A stretch of DNA of 64,000 nt from Psychroserpens sp. NJDZ02. Lineage in GTDB: Bacteria > Bacteroidota > Bacteroidia > Flavobacteriales > Flavobacteriaceae. The position numbers were made by a program, and so were the translations under genes. Below are positions 7,732-15,418 of the stretch, piece by piece. Position 1 is the first letter of the stretch; each line of letters begins with the position of its first letter. The stretch lies in assembly GCF_004843725.1 (NCBI RefSeq), contig NZ_CP039451.1, positions 3,850,001-3,914,000 of the forward strand, written 5' to 3'. The notes below the pieces were generated by a model. The model was given only the letters and a program-made list of their open reading frames with translations, had not been told where the DNA came from and ran no database searches.

Positions 7732-8419
7732 ATCGAGTAGACGGCTCCGACTAAAATAGCCGGAGTGCGCCTCTCACACCACCGCACATACGCAACTACG
7801 TTGGTCCTTTCGCCCCTATTGCTACTAGCAATAGAACTCAGAAACATATACGGTGGTTCGTAAATCATCACGCCAAAGGGCTTTTCCCCCTTGACACTAT
7901 CTTCTAATTTAGGCATAGACTACCACTAATGCTCCTATGTGAATTTTGAAGAGCATTACGTTCAGTTCGTCCTTACGAGTGAGACCATCGGAGGTATCTC
8001 TGCTTGTTTCCTGTAAGTACTATGACCTCTGCTGATTGCTCCATATAGTTAACTCGTAACTTTGGAGACCTCCCTAGGTAATGGCATCCTCTTTCTCTCA
8101 ATCACTGCCGTATCTACATAATTACCCTTTTTGTACTGTTTGGGCGTTACAAAGGTGTCCTTGCTTACCCGAATAACTATGCCTCTGTATACGATTTCTG
8201 TTTAGTTTATGCTGACCGTAGTCAAAGTATCAGTACCGAGTTTTGTAGTGGTATTTGCTCATTAATCAATCACAAATAGCCTTCAGATAAAACCTCACGG
8301 TTTTCACCCTTGCGACTTACTAATGCTTCAAGACGTTACTCCTGCGCATAAGGGACTTGACTCCTCTAGATTAATTATTTACTTTTACGCAAATAAAAAG
8401 ATGCCCATGCTGGGCACAC
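7732..8419 (-). mobile_element. ORF-less group II intron 2 (688 bp) with enlarged domain V
   Basis: On the minus strand it starts GTGTGCCCAGCATGGGCATC and ends CTACTCGAT, and it aligns along nearly its full length with intron 1. The domain V hairpin is unusual: between the conserved stem arms there are 63 nt instead of 16, including a hairpin ATTGCTAGTAGCAAT and GGGGCGAAAGGACC. Domain IV has no maturase ORF. Insertion is between TTACTGCCA-type arm and ACACGGTATAA, the same place as intron 1. The altered catalytic domain may make it inactive. Confidence 0.8.
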
Positions 8420-8549
8420 ACACGGTATAAAAATAATTGCTATTTTAGGCTTAATCAAAGGTCGTTGCACTTTTGTTGCGTCTGATTTTCCTTCGGAAAA
8501 TCTTCGCACACAAAAACGCAACTATTCTTATACAAATACATTATAAGCA
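8420..8549 (+). repeat. attC-like site H, distal part (type 1 spacer)
   Basis: ACACGGTATAAAAATAATTGC, hairpin GATTTTCC-TTC-GGAAAATC, CTTATACAAATACATTATAAGCA. GTATAA pairs with TTATAC. The usual G before the junction is A here (8540), so the site may be drifting. The next cassette would start TTATAAGCA (8541-8549). Confidence 0.55.
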
Positions 8550-8579
8550 ATGTACTAAGTCACCATAATTATAAATTTT

Positions 8580-8738
8580 ATGAATAAAGTAAAAAAGTGT
8601 CTGCAAAGGCTTGCGGAGAAATTCAGCTATCATTTTTTAGAAAAAGGTAATGATAATCCTTACAAAGATATTTCTTATTTGGATATAGTATTAACAGAGA
8701 ATTGCACCGAGGAAGAAATTATAGAATTAGAGCTTTGA
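8580..8738 (+). CDS. Small cassette ORF, 52 aa
   Basis: ATG at 8580 to TGA at 8736-8738 encodes MNKVKKCLQRLAEKFSYHF and onward, ending EEEIIELEL. It is charged, probably helical, and has no signal peptide. It is not recognised. It is the only coding candidate between the junction at 8540 and the next at 8952. A 3' arm matching TTATAAGCA was not found. The region after it (8740-8950) is AT-rich with a degraded type 3 spacer. Confidence 0.4.
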   Translation: MNKVKKCLQRLAEKFSYHFLEKGNDNPYKDISYLDIVLTENCTEEEIIELEL

Positions 8739-8819
8739 AGTGAATTGATATATGAGGATTAGTTTTATTAAAACAATAAATTAATCTATTCTTAAAAATC
8801 AAGAGGACGTAAAAAGATT

Positions 8820-8961
8820 TACAAAGTTTGCCTAAATATTAAATTTGCCATATTATGGAACAAAAAATAAAAGCAAAACATTTATATTTATCGGCGTATT
8901 AAAATTAAAATATAGTACATATACATAACCACACGTTTCTTATATTAAAACGTTAGTAATA
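8820..8961 (+). repeat. Degraded type 3 spacer and cassette J junction
   Basis: Blocks AAATTTGCCATATTATGG, AAAGCAAAACATTTATATTT and ACGTTTCTTATATTAAAACGTT match the spacer at 850-969 and 16020-16140. The junction G is at 8952; TTAGTAATA (8953-8961) begins cassette J. Confidence 0.45.
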
Positions 8962-8968
8962 CTTAAAA

Positions 8969-10468
8969 ATGATGAAAATATTTGTCTTTTCACTATTAAC
9001 ACTACTATTTATATCATGTGATAAAGTTGATGACTTTTCAGGCATTTGGTTCTCAGAAAAGAATCAAGTTTATATGGACATTGACCTTAACAACAGTAAA
9101 TATTCTACATTAAAATTTGAAACTCACGGAAGAGTTTTTGATTGGAAACTGGACCACAAAATAAATAAGGAAAGTATTGATTTTTACTTAAATAAAAAAA
9201 CGACACAAAATGATTTTTGGTATTTTTATCCTGAATATGACGGTCCAATAACAAATGGGATATTATTAAGCCTCACACAGATTTTCCCTGAAAGAAAAAT
9301 CAAAAAACAATTCGATTTTTCTAATCTTTTAGTTCTTTCTTTAAAATACGACAACAATAAACTAATAGTAGACTGGAAGTTAAATAAAACAGCTTCTAAT
9401 GGTTATAGCAATTTTGTAATAAACCCCTTTGAATACGAAAACACACTAGATAGATTAAACCCTGAAGAGATTTTATCGCTAGACTTTATTGAAGCTGACC
9501 CATTAAAAAAATCAAAAACAGAACAACTAACAAAATCAGAAATACAACAGAAAATAGAAGTAAAAAAAAAGACATCGGATACCCCTAAAACTTTTTTATA
9601 TGTAACAGCCGAAAATGGCTTACTTATACGAGAATCTCCTGAAGGGGAAATCGTTGGGAAATTTATTTATGGCGAAAAAGTAGAAATTTTAGAGGTTACC
9701 AATACAGAAAAAACTATAATTGATAATGATAAAGAAATTAAAGGAAAATGGGTTAAGGTTAAATTTAATAACGATGATACTTATGTCTTTGATGGGTTTT
9801 TAGGTGAACCATATGATCTAACTAACCTACCAAAGAAAATAATAGGATTTCCTGTAGAATTTATTGAGTCAAGAGGAAAAGCTGTTCTTAAGCCAAAAAA
9901 CTATAAAGTCTTTAATGAGAAACTAGTAAAAATTAACAACCTTAATATTGAAGCTAAAACGGAGGTAGAAGTCTTAAGACAAACAAAATTTAAAAGAGAA
10001 GAGAAAACAAATCAAGATTACTGTGATTGGTCTAATTATGTAGAAATAGTTTATAACAATCATAACTATATACTTTTTGGTGAAAATGTATTATTAATCA
10101 CTCGTGAGGAAAATATAAAGTTACAAGAGAAAACCATTATTATAACTTTTGTTAAGAACTATATTCAAGAATCAACAGACGAAGATGGTTTGACATTTTG
10201 TGATGGACATGGTGATTTCACTAATATAATGATCAAAGAAAATAATGTTTTCTTTGTTATAAAAGACAAAAACAGCAACGCTACATTTGGGGTTATGAAT
10301 AGTGATGGTGTTGGTGAATCTATTGGAAATTTTACAGTGGTAAATAACACAATTAACGCGCATATAGAGCAAAGCTTTCAAGAAGGAACAGGTAGTTATG
10401 ATGTTAAATTATTTTATGATAATGGTTGGAAATATAAAGAATCAAATCTTTTGAGAAAATATCAATAA
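8969..10468 (+). CDS. SH3-domain lipoprotein, 499 aa
   Basis: A lipoprotein signal (MMKIFVFSLLTLLFISCDK) places the modified Cys near residue 17. Residues 20-165 form an unrecognised N-terminal domain (FSGIWFSEKNQVYMDIDL, a lipocalin-like start). Residues 205-275 (FLYVTAENGLLIRESPEGE, GKWVKVKF) are a bacterial SH3-like domain. The rest is unrecognised, ending in a beta-rich domain (SNATFGVMNSDGVGESIG). ATG 8972 is an equally good start. The organisation resembles the SH3 lipoprotein at 2953 but there is no overall identity by eye. It is the only gene of cassette J; its 3' arm is degraded. Confidence 0.65.
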   Translation: MMKIFVFSLLTLLFISCDKVDDFSGIWFSEKNQVYMDIDLNNSKYSTLKFETHGRVFDWKLDHKINKESIDFYLNKKTTQNDFWYFYPEYDGPITNGILLSLTQIFPERKIKKQFDFSNLLVLSLKYDNNKLIVDWKLNKTASNGYSNFVINPFEYENTLDRLNPEEILSLDFIEADPLKKSKTEQLTKSEIQQKIEVKKKTSDTPKTFLYVTAENGLLIRESPEGEIVGKFIYGEKVEILEVTNTEKTIIDNDKEIKGKWVKVKFNNDDTYVFDGFLGEPYDLTNLPKKIIGFPVEFIESRGKAVLKPKNYKVFNEKLVKINNLNIEAKTEVEVLRQTKFKREEKTNQDYCDWSNYVEIVYNNHNYILFGENVLLITREENIKLQEKTIIITFVKNYIQESTDEDGLTFCDGHGDFTNIMIKENNVFFVIKDKNSNATFGVMNSDGVGESIGNFTVVNNTINAHIEQSFQEGTGSYDVKLFYDNGWKYKESNLLRKYQ

Positions 10469-10472
10469 AATT

Positions 10473-10807
10473 AACTACTACTATTTCAACTAAAATAGCC
10501 TCATTACGCTTCTATCAATTCTTCACGTGCGCAATTACATTGCTCCTTTCGGCTTTATGCCTAATAGTAATAGCGCTCAGGAATGTTTACAGCGATTCTC
10601 TAAATTGAAGTTGGCTTATATTACTATACGCTAACAAACGTTGAGTGCCTTTTCAGTTAAGCCTAGAAATTGTCATAGTAGTTTTTAAAATAGACTTTTA
10701 GAGACTCCTTCCATTCAGCTTCTACCCCTACACATAAGAGACTTGCCCCCTCTAGATTATTTATTTACTTTTAGGTAACTTAAAGGAAGCTCGTGCTGGG
10801 TAAACAA
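10473..10807 (-). mobile_element. Degraded group II intron copy, internally deleted
   Basis: The left end retains ACTAAAATAGCC and CACGTGCGCAATTACATTGCTCC from domains VI and V with the enlarged loop. The middle carries the short-form segment (AAATTGAAGTTGGC). The right end retains the intron 5' domain (GAGACTTGCCCCCTCTAGA, GAAGCTCGTGCTGGG). It thus joins features of the short form and the full-length form. Many substitutions; certainly inactive. Confidence 0.55.
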
Positions 10808-10935
10808 AACATGTATAATTAATTGCTGGTTTTAAACAATTTACGAAAGTACTCGCAGACTTTCTATATGTGATTTATTCGCTATATTTAAGGCTTAAAC
10901 CATGTAATTAAGCATACACAATCACATTGATACTA
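10808..10935 (+). repeat. attC-like site J (type 1b spacer)
   Basis: It starts ACATGTATAATTAATTGCTGG and ends AAGCATACACAATCACATTG. TGTAT pairs with ATACA, a compensated variant of the inner arms elsewhere. The junction is near 10926 with A in place of G; TTGATACTA (10927-10935) begins the next cassette. Confidence 0.5.
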
Positions 10936-10944
10936 ATTAAAAAA

Positions 10945-11532
10945 ATGAAGAAATATCTACAAACATTTGATATTTTAACTGACCAGGAAATTGACCTTTT
11001 TGTAAGTAAAGTTCGGAATAAGAAATTGAAAAAGGATGCTTTTTTTATCAAAGAAAATCGAATATCCAAAGAAGTAGCATTTGTGGTTTCTGGTTTGTTT
11101 AGGTCGTTCTATTATTCGTCATCCGAAGAGGAAGTTACCTATTGTTTTACGTTTTCAAATTCTTTTGTTAGTGCTTACTCTTCGTTTTTATCTCAAAAAA
11201 AAACAATTGAAAATATTCAAGCATTAACAGATATAGAGTTATTAACTATATCAAGAGAAGACATTTTAATTTTAGAGAAATCAAGCACTAATTGGCTTAG
11301 ATTTTTCAAATTAATTACTGAACAGGAATACATTAAAATGGAAAAAAGAGTTTTCTTATTGCAAAAAGAATCCGCAGAAAAAAAATACAAAGATTTACTA
11401 ATAAATCAACCTGAATATTTACAATCAATTCCTTTACATTTTCTGTCTTCTTATTTAGGAATTACCCAAAGACATTTAAGCAGAATACGAAAAACGATTA
11501 CGAATGAGACAAATGTCCTTTTTAAAAAGTAA
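10945..11532 (+). CDS. Crp/Fnr-family transcriptional regulator, 195 aa
   Basis: Residues 15-110 form a cNMP-binding-type beta-roll (KKDAFFIKENRISKEVAFVV, SGLFRSFYYSSSEEEVTYCF). Residues 150-190 form a helix-turn-helix (LHFLSSYLGITQRHLSRIRK) as in the Crp/Fnr group used by flavobacteria to control small oxidoreductases. The ATG at 10945 gives the standard N-terminus MKKYLQTFDILTDQEIDLF; an upstream TTG at 10927 lies on the cassette junction and is unlikely. It probably regulates the adjacent flavodoxin-fold oxidoreductase 36 bp downstream, in the same cassette. Confidence 0.8.
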   Translation: MKKYLQTFDILTDQEIDLFVSKVRNKKLKKDAFFIKENRISKEVAFVVSGLFRSFYYSSSEEEVTYCFTFSNSFVSAYSSFLSQKKTIENIQALTDIELLTISREDILILEKSSTNWLRFFKLITEQEYIKMEKRVFLLQKESAEKKYKDLLINQPEYLQSIPLHFLSSYLGITQRHLSRIRKTITNETNVLFKK

Positions 11533-11568
11533 CGAAGTATTGTTCTTTGTATAATACAAAAAACAAAC

Positions 11569-12147
11569 ATGAAACAAGTATTAGTAATAAACGGACATCC
11601 TGACAAGGAGAGCTTTAATTACGCATTATCCGAAGCCTACATAAAAGGAATAAATAAAACAAATTCTATACTCTCTCGAATTAACATTGCAGACTTGGAA
11701 TTTAATCCCAATCTGCAATTTGGTTACCGAAAACGGGTAGAATTGGAGCCTGATTTGGTTAAAGCCATCGAGAAAATAAAAAAGGCAGACCATATTGTTT
11801 GGGTATTTCCAATGTGGTGGTACGGTTATCCGGCACTAATGAAAGGTTTTATAGACAGAACATTCTTACCATCAATTACATATCAACCGATTGAGGGAAA
11901 AGCATTACCCGAAAAATTACTAAAAGGAAAATCAGCACGACTAATTATTACAGCAGACACGCCAAAATGGTATGATTTTCTAATAATGAAAAGCCCGACA
12001 ATCAACCAATTTAAAAACGGAACATTAAAATTTTGCGGAATAAGTCCCGTAAAAACCACCTACATTGCTTCAATAAAAAATTCAACTTCGACTTTTAGAG
12101 AAAAGTGGTTGACAAAAGTAGCGTTGTTAGGTAAAAGTGTAAAATAA
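11569..12147 (+). CDS. NAD(P)H dehydrogenase (quinone)-like flavodoxin-fold oxidoreductase, 192 aa
   Basis: The protein starts MKQVLVINGHPDKESFNYAL, the FMN-binding beta-strand and loop of the Flavodoxin_2 family (MdaB, YwrO, KefF type). HIVWVFPMWWYGYPALMKGF is the second flavin-contacting loop, and GKSARLIITADTPKWYDF follows. Such enzymes reduce quinones or electrophiles with NAD(P)H in the cytoplasm. The length is normal for the family. It follows a Crp/Fnr regulator by 36 bp, so the pair is probably one inducible detoxification unit carried as a two-gene cassette. Confidence 0.85.
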   Translation: MKQVLVINGHPDKESFNYALSEAYIKGINKTNSILSRINIADLEFNPNLQFGYRKRVELEPDLVKAIEKIKKADHIVWVFPMWWYGYPALMKGFIDRTFLPSITYQPIEGKALPEKLLKGKSARLIITADTPKWYDFLIMKSPTINQFKNGTLKFCGISPVKTTYIASIKNSTSTFREKWLTKVALLGKSVK

Positions 12148-12156
12148 CTAAAGCTA

Positions 12157-12275
12157 ATCGAGTAGTTGGTTTTGACAATAACAAACAGATTGCGCCTCTA
12201 TTACTGCTAGTAGCATTAGAGTTTAGGAACATATACGGCAGTTCGAAAATCATAACATAAAAGAGCTTTAAAGAG
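12157..12275 (-). mobile_element. Degraded group II intron 3' end
   Basis: ATCGAGTAG at 12157, then TGCGCCTC, the enlarged-loop hairpin (ACTGCTAGTAGCATTAGAG) and ACATATACGGCAGTTCG are remnants of domains VI and V in the usual antisense orientation. Beyond CATAACATAAAAGAGCTTT similarity fades. It marks the 3' end of the regulator/oxidoreductase cassette. Confidence 0.55.
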
Positions 12276-12955
12276 AAGTTTATAACGAATATTACACATA
12301 GTAGAAACAATATTTATAGATAAAAATAATACTTTAAACATTATTGTTGAACGTATTATTATTATCACATTTTCTAATTGGAGAACTTTTAAACAATCTA
12401 TTATTATTATTATTACTATAAATCAGACTGAAGCTAAAGAATCTATTATTATTAGACTAACAAAAAAGATAGTTCCATAATAGGAATTAAATTTCCAAAT
12501 AAACCAAACATGGAAAATAAATCTTTTATAAAAATTAATTATTCTTATGAAGACAATTTACATTTTGGTCAGTAAAAGCGTTCAAATAAAACTATAAAGA
12601 GTTCTTTAATAAGCTAACTAAAAACGATAGTATTCCATACAGTTTTTAGATAGTACAAAATTAGGAGAATGTATTACTGTGACAGTAAAAAGGTAAGTTC
12701 TACATAAAAAAACTTTAGATTTTAGCTTATTTTCATTACTATCTGTCCTGTGTTTTAAAAACATAACTACTTATATATATCGTTTTAGAAGGATCTAATT
12801 ATCCTATAGTTGTAAAATATAGTAGAAAATTTTAATTTTTTTTGGAGATAAGATATTCTAATTAAAAATTTAATCTGCTTTAATAAATTCAACAAATCAA
12901 ATCAAAAAGTTACTTTGTTTTTTAGCAAAAAAATGAATATTATTTAGGCTGCTAG
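12276..12955. other. Non-coding or decayed stretch
   Basis: No intact gene is visible. Short protein-like runs occur: MENKSFIKINYSYEDN from 12510, and YKEFFNKLTKND near 12590. They lie in different frames and are broken by stops. TTATTATTATTATTA tracts lie near 12400. It is best read as a badly decayed cassette gene whose better-preserved 3' end is the remnant at 12956-13144. Confidence 0.3.
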
Positions 12956-13144
12956 TTACCTTTTAACGTAGAAATAACAAACCCTTCTTACAATAAACAA
13001 ACTTTTAAAAATTACGCTTATAACCACGGAAATGATTTAAAAGGAAACTCAATGATTTTATATATAATAGAAAAAGATAAATTTATAAAAAATGACTTTT
13101 CTCAAAATAAAACTACGCCAATAACAGTAATTAGCTTTGGATAA
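12956..13144 (+). pseudogene. 3' fragment of a decayed cassette gene
   Basis: An open frame of 62 codons without a start reads LPFNVEITNPSYNKQTFKNY, AYNHGNDLKGNS, MILYIIEKDKFIKNDF and ends TTPITVISFG with TAA at 13142-13144. Its last 29 codons match the orphan tail at 5885-5974 at protein level. Both are followed by the same type 2 spacer. The family is unknown; upstream sequence is too degraded to follow. Confidence 0.45.
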
Positions 13145-13288
13145 ATATACGTAGTTCTACGTATTGTTTATTGTATTTATTAACCGTAGCTTAGCTAAAT
13201 AAATTAAAATCAGACACTTAACGCAAATACGTCCCGTAATATTTAAGGGCTACTTGAAACAAAAGTCTCCATAAAACGAGTTATGACA
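13145..13288 (+). repeat. Type 2 attC-like spacer and cassette K junction
   Basis: Third copy of the type 2 spacer (ACGTAGTTCTACGTATTG, AGCTTAGCTAAATAAATT, hairpin GTCCCGTAATATTTAAGGGC, CATAAAACGAGTT). The junction G is at 13280. TTATGACA (13281-13288) matches the cassette 3' end TGCCATA(A) at 14989-14995 with one mismatch. Confidence 0.45.
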
Positions 13289-13466
13289 TATTAAAACCAA
13301 GCATTACGGTCAAAGCCGGTCTGACCATCCAAAATCAAAAAATGTGAAATTCTGTCAAAAAGAAATAAAAAATAAGACAGACGAGTTACGAAAATCGAAA
13401 GAATAGAAATTATTATAAATCGAGAAAGTCTGAAAAGAAAAAGATTTTCCTAATAAATTAAAATGA

Positions 13467-14087
13467 ATGAAAAATTTACTAAAATTCTCCTTTGCGATTA
13501 TTATTATAAGTATCACACTTTATTCTTGTAGCGAAGATGAAACTGTTGAACAAGAACCTCAAATGACAGAAGTTGAAAGTTTAGCTTTTTTTAAAGAGAA
13601 TATTTCAATATTTGACGCTAGAGTCAGAACTTTAAATGAAACGTCTTTTGTTAAAGAACTATATTTAGCTAATTTTTCAGATAAATCTTGGGATAGAAAT
13701 CAAATTGGATTTGATAATATTGTATTTCAAGATAATGGAGAAGGAAATGATCTAGTTGCAAATGATGGTATTTTTACCTCTGTCAAAAAATTTAACTTTA
13801 ATGAAAAAGTTACATACAGAAAAGATGTAAAAACTTTATCAGTTATGGACGTTATAGTTACTGCACCGGAATTTAAATATTCAAATAAGTTAATTGATTT
13901 AAAATCTAAATATGAAATGCAATCAATTTCTGATTTAGATAATAACTCAGGTGAAAAGGCAGGACCAAAAGCTGAAATTACGTGTGATGTTGAAATATGT
14001 AGTTCTGGCTGTATTGCTGATTGGATTTGGGATGGATTTGGGTGTATTTGTGTTTCAGACTGTTCAGTAACTATTGGTTGGGGTTAA
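13467..14087 (+). CDS. Lipoprotein with Cys-rich C-terminal tail, 206 aa
   Basis: The lipoprotein signal MKNLLKFSFAIIIISITLYSCSED puts the acylated Cys at residue 21. Residues 60-115 include FQDNGEGNDLVANDGIFTS, a Gly/Asp loop as found in secreted Bacteroidota beta domains. The last 35 residues are a compact Cys-rich tail (CDVEICSSGC, then CICVSDCSVTIGWG) with six Cys and three Trp. A strong terminator follows the stop, then a CPBP membrane protease gene in the same cassette. The tail could be a processed peptide or a disulfide-knotted domain; this is inference. Confidence 0.6.
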   Translation: MKNLLKFSFAIIIISITLYSCSEDETVEQEPQMTEVESLAFFKENISIFDARVRTLNETSFVKELYLANFSDKSWDRNQIGFDNIVFQDNGEGNDLVANDGIFTSVKKFNFNEKVTYRKDVKTLSVMDVIVTAPEFKYSNKLIDLKSKYEMQSISDLDNNSGEKAGPKAEITCDVEICSSGCIADWIWDGFGCICVSDCSVTIGWG

Positions 14088-14097
14088 AATCATTAGA

Positions 14098-14127
14098 AAA
14101 GAGAAAGTGCTTCTGCACTTTCTCTTT
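14098..14127 (+). terminator. Strong hairpin after the Cys-rich lipoprotein
   Basis: A perfect 13 bp stem AAAGAGAAAGTGC / GCACTTTCTCTTT with loop TTCT lies 10 bp after the stop. It may act as a terminator or attenuator between the lipoprotein and the CPBP protease gene. Confidence 0.7.
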
Positions 14128-14147
14128 AAATTTATTACGAACAAATT

Positions 14148-14996
14148 ATGTTAGAATATAGAACAAAGCCATTATTATCTTCAATATTATTAATCATAAT
14201 AATAATATTCTTTCATAAATTACCATTACATTTTTTTTTTACTTATGGTGGTTTCGACGAATATCATTCAGAATCATATGATACAATCATAACTAATTTT
14301 ATAAGCATTATTTTAATATTTTTTTTAACAAAAAATACAAAAGTACCTTTTAAATTATTTTCGTTCGAATTTAATAATCTTAAGTACTATTTACCCTTAA
14401 TTTTATTTATTATAGTTTTCTCGGGTGGTTTTAAGGATTTTTTAAATTTTAATTTTTCATCTATAAGCTTTAATCTATTATTCACTTATATCTTAAAATA
14501 TTTTAGCTCTTCTTTTCTAGAGGAATTTGTATTTAGAGGTTTTATATTAGGAATTTTTATACTAAATTTCCCTAAAACTAGAATAGGTGTTTTTAAAAGT
14601 GTTGCTCTTTCAGGTCTAATATTTGGTTTAATGCACATCATAAATTTATGGACATTTGAAGGACAAACGATTAAAGGAATATTAAATCAAGTTTATGCGA
14701 CAACCTGTTTTGGGATTATGTATGGTGCCACCTATTTAAAAACAAGAAGTATTTTAACTCTTGGTATTCTTCACTTCATAAGTAACTTTTTCTCAATGAT
14801 AAATGAACTTGAATTTATTGCTCTAATAAATAATTCAGTTAATATTACTGATAAAAGTCTTGTCAATATTATTATTACTGAAATATTCAGAATTATAATT
14901 TTTGGTATTCCACTAGTTATTGGCTTGTTTTTAATTTACAACACAGATAGAGATGATTTGAACAAATTGATTTATGAAAAACAAAACGTGCCATAA
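14148..14996 (+). CDS. CPBP-family intramembrane metalloprotease, 282 aa
   Basis: It has about eight hydrophobic helices. The CPBP (Abi/CAAX) signature is present: SSSFLEEFVFRGFILGIF near residue 125, with the paired Glu and Arg, then LIFGLMHIINLW (His in the second motif) near 165 and GILHFISNF (third motif His) near 207. Family members cleave peptides in the membrane, and in bacteriocin loci they give self-immunity. Here it follows a lipoprotein with a Cys-rich tail in cassette K, so processing of that tail or immunity to it is a reasonable guess. The stop overlaps the site where an intron remnant begins. Confidence 0.8.
   Translation: MLEYRTKPLLSSILLIIIIIFFHKLPLHFFFTYGGFDEYHSESYDTIITNFISIILIFFLTKNTKVPFKLFSFEFNNLKYYLPLILFIIVFSGGFKDFLNFNFSSISFNLLFTYILKYFSSSFLEEFVFRGFILGIFILNFPKTRIGVFKSVALSGLIFGLMHIINLWTFEGQTIKGILNQVYATTCFGIMYGATYLKTRSILTLGILHFISNFFSMINELEFIALINNSVNITDKSLVNIIITEIFRIIIFGIPLVIGLFLIYNTDRDDLNKLIYEKQNVP
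14989..14995 (+). repeat. 3' arm of cassette K
   Basis: TGCCATA plus the next A is the reverse complement of TTATGACA (13281-13288) with one mismatch. It overlaps the last codons of the CPBP gene. The intron remnant ATCCAGTAG starts at 14996. Confidence 0.45.
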
Positions 14997-15331
14997 TCCA
15001 GTAGACAACTCCGACTAAAATTGTCGTGCGCCTCGCAAATCAGCGTGCATAAGCAACGACGTTGATTCTTTCTCCTCCATTGCTTTTAATAATAGAACTC
15101 AAGCACATTTACGGCGCTGCGCAGCCCATCACATCAAAGCGGTTGTTACTTTTGACACGATATTCTAATTTAAATATAACTTACGTTCTTATACCAGTTT
15201 TGAATAAAAATGTCTTCTTTAATTTACTTACAACTTACAAATCCTTCGAGATACTATTCCTTTAAATAAGAGACTTGCCCCCGCTAGATTTATTATTTAC
15301 CTTTAGGTGAATTAAAAGAAGCCTAACCATT
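14996..15331 (-). mobile_element. Degraded group II intron copy, about 335 bp
   Basis: ATCCAGTAGACAACTCCGACTA begins domain VI; the domain V region shows the enlarged loop (AAGCAACGACGTTGATTC, TAATAATAGAACTC). Then CATCACATCAAAGCGG matches the 3' part of domain IV of the full-length introns. The right end GAGACTTGCCCCCGCTAGA and TTACCTTTAGGTGAATTA is the intron 5' domain. The middle (domains I-III) is deleted. Confidence 0.6.
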
Positions 15332-15418
15332 TTTAGTAAAAACATAAAAACATTAAAAAATGGTTTTAATAAGAGAATTAGACTATTAAAAAATCTATTT
15401 GAATAAAAAGGACACAAA

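Noticed and set aside
7695..7916. Minus-strand ORF inside intron 2
   Set aside because: It lies within domains IV to VI of the ribozyme, has no reverse transcriptase motif and is broken in the other copies.
12095..12310. Minus-strand ORF of 71 residues
   Set aside because: Covers the end of the oxidoreductase gene and an intron remnant; composition is that of a shadow frame.
15062..15265. 67-residue + strand ORF
   Set aside because: Lies antisense in a degraded group II intron copy.
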